From NCBI GenBank assembly GCA_009103225.1, contig RHPI01003491.1, forward strand, positions 403,292-467,291: 64,000 bases of DNA, written 5' to 3'. A program made the position numbers and the translations under genes. Of this stretch, positions 32,798 to 42,814 are shown in pieces. The stretch is from Chlorokybus atmophyticus. Taxonomy: Eukaryota; Streptophyta; Chlorokybophyceae; Chlorokybales; Chlorokybaceae. The notes under the pieces were generated by a model. It saw only the letters and a list, made by a program, of their open reading frames with translations, was not told where the DNA came from and ran no database searches. Position 1 is the stretch's first letter. Each line of letters begins with the position of its first letter.

Positions 32798-35700
32798 ATG
32801 GAGGCGACCTACGACAAGGGGCAGATTGCAAAGCTGGACACCGACAACTACAACACATGGTGCGTGGAGATGAAGGCCTTGCTCATCCACAAGAAGGTGT
32901 GGAAGTACGTTGATCCGAAGGCACCACCACCAACACCAGGAGCGCTGTGTGGTCATAGCATTCAGCAGAAGCACACTCTTTGCTTGTGTTGAACAGCAAA
33001 CCGCATCACTTTCCCATGCTCACTGCATGTGAAGATGGTAGACAAGCTTGGGAAAAGCTATCAGCCGTTTTCAGAGCCAAGAACAATGCCAGAAAGTTGC
33101 ATCTACGCAAGCAGCTCAGCGCACTCAGGAAGGAGGCAGCAGAACCCATCACAAAGTATGTTGCGCGCGCGAGAGAGCTGTGGGCGGACCTCATCAACGT
33201 CGGCCACAACATGGGGGAGACGGAGGTAGTGCTGGCCATTGTTGCAGGGCTACCAGCAGAGTACGAGGTCGTCGCAACCCTGCTGGAGACGTCATCATCG
33301 GAGTTGACGTTGGACGATGTGCTACCGAAGCTGCTCACCGTGGAGCAGAGGGTTGTGAAGAAGGACGAGCAAGCGGATGCCGTCGCCTTCTACACCGGCA
33401 AGCACGCAAAGAAGAGCAACCATGAAGAGAAGTACAAGGGCAACAAGCCAGGCAATCCTCGTCACAAAGACCTCACATGCCACTGGTGTGGTTGGAAGGG
33501 GCACATTGTGAAGGACTGTAGGAAGAAACAACAGGGGCAACCTAGAGCAAGCACCAGCAACAGCGGCAACGAGCACCAACACAAGGAGAAACATGTCGCC
33601 TTCACTGCATCCAGTTCGAGGGCGGGCACAGCTTTCTGGGTGGTGGACTCTGGCTGCGATCGTCATCTCACACCAAACAAGGAGGTGATGGAGGGCTACA
33701 GGAAGCTGACGTCCACAATCAAGGTGGCGGGCTTCGGTGGCGAAGTACTGGTGGCTGAGGGAGTTGGCAACGTACGACTCCAGTGCAAGGTTGGTAACAC
33801 ACTACGCGAGGTGTTGTTACGCAACGTCCTGCATGTTCCTAAGGCTATTGCGAGTCTATTCTCTGTGAGGGTTGCGGAGCGCTTAGGCGCGGAGATCCTA
33901 TTTCGGAAGGGTGGCTGCTCAGTCATCCTTGATGGGGTCGTGCACATGGTTGGAATCGCTGATCCGGGAGGGCTCTACCACGTGGAGCAGCCTCAAGACA
34001 GAGACATTCAAGCCATGGTGGTGAAGGACAAGGAGTCGCCAACATTGTGGCATCGAAGGTTCGGGCATCTCAGCTACGTCAACCTCACTCGCCTTGTCGC
34101 TGAGAAGATGGTCAAGGGCATCCATCTCAGCACAGAAGAACTCAAGAATGCATCAGGTGCACTTTGTGAACCATGCCTGGTTGCAAAGCAGCATGCTATG
34201 CCATTCCCATCATCCTCTTCTAGCAGTCAGCATCCTTGCGAGCTTGTGCACATGGATGTCTGTGGCCCTATGCGCATTGTGGCGAAGGGAGGGGCCAGGT
34301 ACTTTGCTACATTCCTCGACGACTACAGCAAGCTGTCCATCATCTTTCCATTGACGCTCAAGTCAGAAGTTGCTGGAGCTGTGCGCACAGTTGTGGCCTT
34401 GTTGGAGACCCAGTCTGGCAACAAGATGAAGGCAATGAGGAGTGATCGAGGAGGGGAGTACATCAACAAGGAGTTGAAGGAGTTCTTCGCCAGCAAGGGC
34501 ATACGCCACGAGACAACGGCACCCTACACCCCGCAGCAGAATGGAGCAGCTGAACGCCTCAACAGGACACTCTTGGAGCGTGTTCGAGCCATGCTCAACG
34601 ACACAAAGATGGAAGACAGTTTGTGGAAGGAGGCGGTACTCACTGCCAACTACATCCGCAACAGGTCTCCGGTGAGCTCAGAGCAGAAGACTCCGTGGGA
34701 GCACTTCTATGGAGCCACACCAGATGTGAGTGGTATGCGTGTGTTTGGATGCACGGCATATGCACTAGTGCCTAAACAGCTCAGGCACAAGCTGGAGCCG
34801 GTCAGCAAGAAGGGCATCTTCGTTGGCTATGAACCGGGTTCCAAGGCTTACAGGATCTTGCTCGAGGACACTCAGAAGATCATCGTGAGCAGAGAGGTGG
34901 TTTTCCACGAGGGATTATCACAACCAGAAGCAGGCTTCTTTCCTGAAGATGAAGCACAGCCGGAGCATCCTGAAACAGTGGAGGCTACAGGCAAGGCCAT
35001 CATCGACGATAAGGGTGAGCAGGACTCCACTGTAGCAGACAAGCAGTCGCACCTGCAGCAGGAGCACGCAGCTCGGAGATACCCAGTGAGGGAGAGAAAG
35101 GCACCTGACTTCCTACACAAGGCACACGTCGCCAGTGTGCAGAATGAGGAGCCAAGCACCTACGAGGAGGCATTGTTAGCACCAGATGCGGAGCAATGGC
35201 AGCGTGCTATGGACGAGGAGATTGCGTCACTCCATGCCAACAACACTTGGTCACTGGAGCAGTTACCGCAAGGAGTGAAGACCATTCCAGTGAAATGGGT
35301 CTTCAAGGTGAAGCGTGATGGTCAGGGCAACATTGAGCGCTACAAGGCAAGACTGGTGGCAAAGGGCTTCTTGCAGCAGGAAGGTGTGGACTTCAACGAA
35401 GTGTTTGCACCTGCAAGTAAGCATACCACCTTCCGTGCACTGCTAGCTATGGTTGCTGCTGAAGACCTAGAGCTGCATCACCTGGATGTGAAGACTGCCT
35501 TCCTCTACGGAGAGCTGGAGGAGGAGATCTTCATCGAGCAACCACCTGGATATGAAGAAGGGGAGAGAGGCACAGCGTGCAAGCTGATCAAGGCACTGTA
35601 CGGGCTGCGACAGGCACCGCGTATGTGGCACATCAAGCTCACCAAGGAGCTGGAGGCACTTGGCTTCACCGCATCCTCTGCAGACCCTGGGCTCTTCATC

Positions 35701-36681
35701 CATGCAGACAACAAGGTCTGGCTGCTCGTGTATGTTGATGATATCATCATCACCGCCAGGCAGGTGCACCACCTGCAGGAGACGAAACTTGCTCTACAGC
35801 AAGCATTCTCAGTTCGTGATCTTGGAGAGGCCAAGTGGTTCCTTGGCATGGTGATTGAGCGCGACAGGGCGGCTCGCACAATCAAGATCAGTCAGGAGCA
35901 GATGGTGAGAAGACTCGTCACCAAGTTTGGGCTCACTGAAGCGAAGACCAAGACCACACCGTTGGCACTTGGCACTGCCCTCATCAAGGCAAAGGATGAG
36001 GAGGTACTCGACAAGGCTCAGTATCCATATGGTGAGCTGGTAGGCAGCATGCTCTATCTGGCAGTGTGCACACGTCCCGATGTTGCACATGCTGTGGGAG
36101 TACTTGCTCGCTACATGTCTGCACCGAGCATGGAGCACTGGAGAGCAGCAAAGGGAGTACTACGCTATGTTGCTGGGAGCGCAACAGTTGGCATCAAGTT
36201 TGGGAGCGGGAGCACTGAGTTGGAGGGCTACTGCGACTCGGACTTTGCTGGTGACCTCAACAGCAGGAGGTCCACTACAGGCTACGTCTTCAAGCTGAAC
36301 GGAGGCGTGGTGAGCTGGAACAGCAGGCTGCAGCCAACAACAGCAGCATCTACATCAGAGGCTGAGTACATGGCAGCGGCAGCAGCAGTGAAGGAGGCAC
36401 TCTGGCTTCGCAAGCTCATGGCAGACTTGGAGCACCCCATGGCGTGCATCGTCATCAACTGTGACAACCAAGGAGCCATCAAGTTGTTGAAGCACCCTAT
36501 CGCCTCGGCAAGGACGAAGCACATTGATGTCATGCATCACTTTGTGCGTGACAGAGTCACAAGAAAGGAGGTGGAGTTCCAGTACTGCAACACTGAGGGC
36601 ATGCTAGCGGACTTCATGACAAAGCCATTGTCACCACTCAAGTTCAAGACTTGTTGTGCAGGACTTGGCATCTGTGTTTGA
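32798..36681 (+). pseudogene. Cop-C Gag-Pol with a 4-bp deletion
   Basis: Starts MEATYDKGQIAKLD like its siblings. After PPPTPGA (near 32942) four bases (AACA in Cop-A/B) are missing, which shifts the frame to a stop at 32990-32992. From 32980 the normal frame resumes and stays open for 1233 residues with zinc knuckle, protease DSG, integrase, RT YVDD and RNase H all present. The protein would be truncated after about 64 residues, or made only from an internal start. Otherwise it is nearly identical to Cop-B (for example ELKNAS, GVGNV). Confidence 0.93.
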
Positions 36682-36723
36682 CTACAGGAGCAAGCGTTGG
36701 AGGTCAAGCTGCTCGCGTGGGAG

Positions 36724-37147
36724 TGTTGAGAGTATTCCTACATACGATCAGCATCGACCCTCCACACAGGAGTAGAAGGTCGTAAGGACGAGCACTAGGT
36801 CCGGACTTAGCAAGATGGCATCGTCGGACCAGACTCCGGACTCCAGACTGGAGCCTTACTAACTGCTTTGTATCTCCGCGTATACTTACTCATATTAGGC
36901 GTGTAAGAGCTTGTTGGAAAGCTCTGGTTGTAAGAAAGACAACACAGCTTAGAGCGCGTTAAAAGGCTGAGTATAGCTTACGCAGTGCTTGCAAACGTAG
37001 ACGTGTGTGTAACTGGCTGGTATAAGAACCAGCGGACAACTTGGAATAGATGAATGTGATGTGACTTGTGTATGCTCTGGTGGCGGTAGCTCTGTCTCTG
37101 TGTGTCTATGCTTGCCTCAGCTACATGTGCATGCTAGTCCTTCAACA
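36724..37147 (+). repeat. Cop-C 3' LTR
   Basis: 424 bp, followed by a duplicated TCCTTCAACA before the ACTAC target duplication. Confidence 0.95.
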
Positions 37148-37157
37148 TCCTTCAACA

Positions 37158-38335
37158 ACTACAGGCCGTGCGGCGCTGCGGTTGGTGTCCAGCACTGCCT
37201 TCTCATACACCAAGCGCTTGTGGATGGCTTGTGCCGTCTCGAAGGCTTCTTTGAGGGTGTAGCCAAGGGGCCTGCTGTAGTTCAGAGTCAGGCGTGTCGA
37301 CTCGCTCAAAGCAGCATCCAACTCATTGACGTATATCACTGCAGCAGCCTCCTCACTGACAATCTTGTAGTCAGTGTCCTTCAGCAGACCTTCCAGTCTG
37401 GAGTACAAGCGGAGGAGATCCTCATTGGGCTTGCGTTGGAAGCGTCTCAGCTCCTCAACCTTGCTGGTGGTCTGAGGAGGGAAGGTGCGGCGCAGGGCAG
37501 CGTACAGGTCCTTGAGTGGAGAATCAGAGATAGCAGCACCTACGATGATGGCTGGTGCGCGCAGTGCTACTGACCCGAGGGTGAAACCGCTGCCTCCTGC
37601 ACGAGAGCCAGGTGTTGCTAGAGTTAGAGGAGTACCCCACTCTGCGGCTGCCGCTTGCTGTGCAGCTCTTTGTTCCTCAATGATGATGGCAGAACGGTCA
37701 AGGATGCGGACTCGACGTGTGGCCTCCTTGGACTCAACTTCTGCAGGGGTCAAGTTGACAAGTACCAACTCTGGTTCCTCCTCCTCTGCCTGCTTGAGAG
37801 CTGCAGCTATGGACAAGCCTGTTACTGCAACTGAAGTGGCAGGTGGAATGACACCTGCTGGACGGTGCAGGGATGCAGATGCTATGGTGCTGGCAAGCTC
37901 GCCATAGCCGTCTACTCGATGCAGTTCAGCAACGGACTTCCAGACATCGTGTGCTTCATGATCAAGATACTGAGCAGCAATGTGGAAAGAGATCTCATCT
38001 GACCAGTCTTTGTTCTTCAGAGCTTGCTGCCGCATCTTGGAGTGGAACTTGATGATGAACTCATCCAGCAAGGTGGTGCCGGCACGTCCGGAGAAGCGCA
38101 GGGATGTGGTTGAGCTGGAAGACTCCATCTCATTGTCGTTGCTGTCCGATGATAGTGGAGAAGCTTGATGACGAGGAGTAGAGTGGAGCGGGGTGAAGCT
38201 GGAGATGGAGCGCGAGCCTCTGCTGCTGCGGTCGATGCTCCCGTCACTGGTCCGCTCGTAGGTGAGGTTGGTGGTTGGGCTCCAACTGCTAAGGTCACCC
38301 TCGTCTATTCGGGAGAACGGGGTGGGCCTGCTCAT
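37158..38335 (-). pseudogene. G1 Gag, N-terminal third
   Basis: ATG at 38335 begins MSRPTPFSRIDEGDL, followed by a Ser/Arg/Thr-rich region. A capsid-like segment follows, with TLLDEFIIKFHSKM, DEISFHIAAQYLDHEAHDVW and, later, LKDLYAALRRTFPP, RRFQRKPNEDLLRLYSRLEGLL and LTLNYSRPLGYTLKEAFETAQAI (retrotransposon gag-like, helical). The frame passes into Cop-C at 37157. With Cop-C removed it continues in register to the zinc knuckles at 32.1 kb. The cut is the only defect seen in this part. Confidence 0.8.
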
Positions 38336-39190
38336 ACAGCTGGTCTAGAGGTGAAAGGGTAGAGTGCTTGTGCTCTACCGTCTATCCTGATGCTCTTACC
38401 ACCCAACACACTAGTGCTTGTGCGCACTATGTGACGACAATAATAACGAATGCCCAGCGATGTATCCCTGGGTGCAGACTGCACTATTTGATGCAGATTG
38501 CAACACACTCACTTGTGCATAGAGGGTGACATTGTAAGTCAATAAGCCACTACGATAGGTAGTGATGTGGATACAGTTCTTTGCATGAGTGGATAGAATG
38601 ATACACTGTTAAGTGAGGTGAATGAGTGTGCAACACGTGGATACAACACCCTGACTGATGAGACAACACACCACCGCTAAGCTCACAGCAATGACAGGCA
38701 CAGCGCACAAGAGCATGCACTGTGTCTCATGCAGTAAGGGAATTCTTGGCAACCGGGACAGCGTGCTTCCAGTTCAAGTCGCTTTACAAGCTCTTTTGAA
38801 ACATAGTCTTTACTTCTTAGTACTCCTAGTACTCACAGTACTCACTTACAGTGTCACCAGCCAGTCTGGTGACGTGACTTCCTACTTATACATGTCAAAC
38901 TATGACTGTGCAGTGCCACGCGGGCACTAGGCCAACGGTCACATCGAGGCCTTATGCTATTTCGGAAATCCCTTAAGACTCGATATAGCACATGTGTTAT
39001 TAACAAACTTACAACTGATCAGCTACGCGCGGTCCCTACAGACAGGTCTATAAAGTAGCCCTAGCTACATGCTACATGAGAGGTACAGTAGCTAGCAGTA
39101 GGCTGAGGCTCGCGCGGTCTTCATGCTGGTAGCCCGGGCGTGGGGCTGGGTGTAGGCATGCTCGAGAAGGACTGGCATGCGAGGGTAGAT
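38336..39190 (-). repeat. G1 5' leader / probable 5' LTR
   Basis: Non-coding DNA upstream of the G1 gag ATG, with a collinear decayed copy at 10655-11715. A short hairpin, GGTAGAG...CTCTACC (38358-38379), is preserved in the relic despite sequence drift around it. I could not find a tRNA-complementary primer site or the exact LTR ends. G2 sequence starts at about 39191. Confidence 0.5.
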
Positions 39191-41034
39191 GGCATGACAA
39201 TGTTCATGCGTGGCCTCGATATGGATCTTCTGAAGTTGGTGGCCATCAATCAGTCAACACGGGCACAGATTGGACAGCGGATGAGCTTTTCCAATTGATG
39301 ATCGTGGTGACGGCTGTAGATAGCATATCGAGGGGTGCGCAAACCGCATACACCATAAAACGTCCCGCCACTGACCCTGCCAGGCCACACTCGGACTTTA
39401 AGATTCCCAAGCGTGTACACCCTCAGGCTACTCCTGCTGGTCTCTCCAATGCGGCTTAGCCCAAGCTTACTTGCAAGTACTGCAAGAAGATGGGCCACGT
39501 CGAGGCCAAGTGCTATTCGAAGGAGAACGCACAAAAGGCCAAGCAGCAAAAGAACAGGAAATAGGAATGGTCCATGGTTGGTAACATAATCGAGCAGAAC
39601 GATAAAAACTCTGTACCCTTTATATAAAGTCTCCTTGCTTTGTGACGTCACACATGAACTGGTATGAGCACACTACCACTGTTAGCTAACACAGATGTTT
39701 TGTTTTTTTTGCAACGTACCATTTTTTAAGCTGATAATTGCTATCAAGCAATTATACGAGTTGCAAATACAACACGCTATCGGTGCATGTGTGTATCCCT
39801 TGATACCATTGCACGTGGTCACGATTGTAAAAAGGGGTAGAAGCTGTCATGCAACTCGCACGCAAAGATACAAGAACTTCACCATAACAGGTGATCTTTG
39901 TCAAGCCTGCTACTAATTACGGCACTCCGACAATAGCTATAGGTAATGGTCATTTGGTACCGCTCACATTGAGATTTAAGAGTCCACTTATGGGCATACC
40001 ATGTACAGCATTCATTGATACTGGTGCGAACCATAACGTTATGTGACATGCTTGGGTGAAATGTTATAACATACCGGTTATATCAGTCACGGCATATGCA
40101 CATGCTGCTAGTTCCACTTGTAATGCAATAGAAGAGTTATATGAGTTCATGAAGCGCATGAAATGCGCGCCCGTGAACTCAAGAACTCGTTAATGAGTTA
40201 TCAGACTCTTGTGCCCCAAGTGCCTTAGGCACTTGGGGGCACAAGCACTCACCAGATGTGAGTTGTGAGTCACAAGCTCCTTATCTAGTCGCTTGAAACC
40301 CTAGCGCGGCGGCGCCATCCTTGGCGAGGGTGGAGAGTGTGGTATACTTTGCAGGTGTACATGCTTCTCAAGCTTCAACCTCGGCATCGGCAGCAGTGGC
40401 GCCATCAACGAGTCGAGGACCGAAGCGCGCGACATTCGCACCTGACGTGAAGGAGTAGTTTTCGTAGTTGTAGCCTAGCGCCCTAGTGCAGACTTGTGTA
40501 TAGCTCAGCCTACATCTGTACACTTGTACATTTGTATCGTAATGCACTTGGGTGCTGGGCATAGCCACCGTGCTATCGACCCATGGCGACCCCCCAGCAT
40601 AAGCTGTGTGTCGCATATAACTCGTGTGTGAGTTAAAAGGGCGTTTTGTTTATAACGGCCATAAAACCCGACCAACCTTCATGGTATTAAATAGTGGTAT
40701 TCGCGGGGTGGGTGTTGTTTACAAGAACAATGGCACACTTAAGCAGGTTTGCAATTGGACTCTCGTGCCAATACATGCACCTTTCGTAAGGGTAAATGGA
40801 AGATGACTTTGACTGACTTTTCAGTTGAACATGTTGTTCGCAATAATGTTTTTTCCGCTCCTCTTTGCTAGGCACCTAAAATGTTGCATGCGCAAACGTG
40901 AAGAGGTGTATTTATTGCACTTACGACAGGTGGAAACACCTGCTGAACACGTTGTGAATGACCTTATAGTGCAATCACTTACGGAACAATATGCGGATAT
41001 ATTTCAGAATGAACTCGGACTTGCTACCTAATAG
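39191..41034 (+). pseudogene. G2 Gypsy fragment: Gag zinc knuckle, protease, RT start
   Basis: Collinear with 62650-64000. Recognisable parts are the gag C-terminus with CKYCKKMGHVEAKC (about 39470-39510) and AQKAKQQKNRK before a stop (39562), then protease AFIDTGANHN (about 40005-40035). After the inserted mini-Y there are pol codons HLRQVETPAEHVV and LTEQYADIFQNEL (to 41030), the usual lead-in to Gypsy RT. Many stops and frameshifts, clearly dead. Its left end abuts the G1 leader, as though G1 had landed in or beside a G2 copy. Confidence 0.75.
40134..40634 (+). mobile_element. mini-Y copy 1, non-autonomous DIRS derivative
   Basis: A ~500-bp insertion in the G2 relic. The G2 copy at 63604-63612 shows the empty site. 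It begins GAGTTATATGAG and ends CATATAACTCGTGTGTGAGTT, giving a 10-bp inverted terminal repeat (GAGTTATATG/CATATAACTC). The first ~200 bp equal the 5' end of Y1/Y2, including two strong hairpins, and the last ~60 bp equal their 3' end. The middle is private to mini-Y. It carries no transposition enzyme and must depend on Y elements. Confidence 0.75.
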
Positions 41035-41141
41035 AAACATACACTATACCATTTATGAGAGGAAGGGTCAAAGTCACCGGCCTATATAGAGGCTAAGTCC
41101 ATCTATTTGGACACGCGGAAATAGGAATACAGCTCAAAAGT
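41035..41141. other. short unassigned stretch
   Basis: No gene or repeat recognised between the G2 relic and the proposed Cop-D LTR. Confidence 0.4.
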
Positions 41142-41465
41142 TGTTGAGTAAAGGTCTAATAACAAAGAGCATATGTTAAAGGTACTTTGCTAGGCGCCTT
41201 AGCTAAACTTCTACAATCATCTTCGCCTTGACAGACTTATGATCGACTGTCTTTATGGCAGGTTCAGTCCACTATGATCAACATTGACTTTGATCTTTAA
41301 GTTTAACTAGTGTGGACTTTTACCAGGGTTGACTAGTGTTAATTAGCATTCACTGGTGTACTATATCAGACACTGTATGTTGTGCAACGCAATAAGATCC
41401 ACTCTGCTCTACTTGTCAATGGCACACTGGTGCGTGTGCATCGTTGCTACTGTGCAATCTCAACA
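41142..41465 (+). repeat. candidate Cop-D 5' LTR
   Basis: Bounded by TGTTGAG at the left and CTCAACA at the right, immediately followed by a primer-site-like GGTTATGGG. It is 324 bp, shorter than the 424-bp LTR of the young copies. No 3' partner is present to confirm it. Confidence 0.4.
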
Positions 41466-41555
41466 GGTTATGGGTCACACTAGCGCCAGCATAGCACACA
41501 CGAATTTGTGTAGCTTTGGGAAGCGCCGTCTTCATTGCGGACTTGTAAGGGAAGC

Positions 41556-42637
41556 ATGGCGACCAGCTATGACAAGGTCAACATGGAGCCACTGGACCTC
41601 GACAACCATGGGATATGAAGCATCCGGATGCAGATGCTAGTCATGCATCAAGACCTATAATCGGTGGTGGATCTCAAAGAGAGCGCTCCCGACATGGCGG
41701 ACGCAGACCTCAAGAAGAAATCAAACCAGGCACTTGCTTTGTTAGGATTGAATGTTGTACATCATCACTTCGCGCTTGTTGCACATTGCAAGACTGCTAG
41801 AGAGTTGTGGCAAGAGTTTGCAGATGTATAAGGCTTAGAACAATGTTAAGAAGTTGCACTTAAAGAAATAGTTGAATGCGTTAAGAAAGATGTTGCTGAG
41901 CCTGTCCACAAGTTCATCTCGCGAGCTATGCAGCTGTGGGCTGACCTCCTCGCCATTGGCCATAAAGTGAAGGAGGTGGAGGTTGTTTGCGCTATTCTCG
42001 CCGGCCTAGCCAAGAAGTTCGAGATAACTGTCACCATTATGGAGTCATCATGTGAGGAGCTCACCCTTGAAGCTGTTACCCAACGCCTATTGCAAGTCGA
42101 GCAACGGGCATTCACTTCACGCCATGCTGTAGCCGAAGCTATGGCATTCGTTACACACTCCAACCCACGAGGCAACTACAACAATGGTGGAGGAGCAGCA
42201 GACAGAAACGCGCACTTGCCACTAGTATAACACGAAAAGGCATCTAAAGATGGACTGCAAACAGTTGAAGCGCGATTAGCAACAATGATAAAGTTTTGAT
42301 AGGCAGGCTATAGCACTTGTTGCAAGCAGCACTGCCATCGAGAGCGCTTGGTTGTTCAATTCTGCGTGCACACAACATATGACCCCACACAGACATGAGT
42401 TCCGGAATTATCATGCTCCAAGCAATGCTGCTGGTGTGAATGTGAGCTTTGGCAACAAGCTACACTCGAGAGCTGTGGGAGTAGGCACCGTCATCCTACT
42501 CATTGTGGTGGCGGGTACTACACATGAATTGGCCCTGAAGGAGGTAATCCATGTGCCGGGAGTAGCCTCCATCCTGTTCTCTGTTTGAAGAGCTACAAGT
42601 GCAGGCGCCGAGGTTGACTTCACTGCCAAGGGGGGTC
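41556..42637 (+). pseudogene. Cop-D Gag and protease region
   Basis: ATG at 41556 starts MATSYDKVNMEPLDLDN, comparable to MEATYDKGQIAKLDTDN of Cop-A, then a stop. Gag resumes with FISRAMQLWADLLAIGHKV and IMESSCEELTLEAVTQRLL (about 41910-42110), parallel to the Cop-A Gag. Protease-region codons follow (FNSACTQHMTPHRHEF, about 42352-42400; N replaces the catalytic D of the DSG box), then GVASILFSV and a stop. Several interruptions; a dead Copia Gag. Confidence 0.75.
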
Positions 42638-42775
42638 GAGTCATATGAGTTCATGAAGCGCATGAAATGCGCGCCCATGAACTCAAGAACTCATTAATGA
42701 GTTATGAGACTCTTGTGCCTCGGGCACTAGGGGGCACAAGCACTCACTAGGCGTGAGTGTGAGCCACAAGCTCCT
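42638..42775 (+). repeat. Y1 5' terminal hairpins
   Basis: TGAGTTCATG and CATGAACTCA (42646-42685) form a perfect 10-bp stem that encloses a second stem GCGCAT/ATGCGC. A second hairpin, CTTGTGCC...GGGGCACAAG, follows at about 42713-42740. The same pair occurs at the start of Y2 and mini-Y. Confidence 0.8.
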
Positions 42776-42814
42776 TATCTAGTCGCTTGAAACCCTAGCA
42801 CGGCGGCGCCATCC

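Larger units (their letters stand above)
32247..37157 (+). mobile_element. Cop-C: Ty1/Copia element, frameshifted
   Basis: Same family as Cop-A/B but on the plus strand, opposite to G1. The 5' LTR is 32247-32670 and the 3' LTR 36724-37147, followed by an extra copy of the terminal 10 bp TCCTTCAACA (37148-37157). The target duplication ACTAC is at 32242-32246 and 37158-37162. The LTRs differ at about six positions, so it is somewhat older than Cop-A. It splits the G1 gag. Confidence 0.95.
14500..39190 (-). mobile_element. G1: giant Ty3/Gypsy element carrying a C5 methyltransferase and PHD finger
   Basis: One minus-strand element interrupted by Cop-A (16190-21094), Cop-B (23631 to the gap at 28247) and Cop-C (32247-37157). 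Reading 5' to 3' (high to low coordinate) the parts are: leader/LTR 39190-38336; gag 38335-37158 and 32241-29421; protease plus methyltransferase N-part 29652-28419; methyltransferase remainder 23630-22530; RT/RNase H 22530-21100; integrase plus PHD 16184-14588. The order PR-RT-RH-INT is Gypsy type. Insertion of the methyltransferase between PR and RT and the PHD after INT are the unusual parts. Target-site duplications around Cop-A and Cop-C prove these segments were once adjacent. Continuity across Cop-B is less certain because about 110 bp is present on both sides. Several stops and frameshifts show this copy is dead. Outer limits are approximate. Confidence 0.8.
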
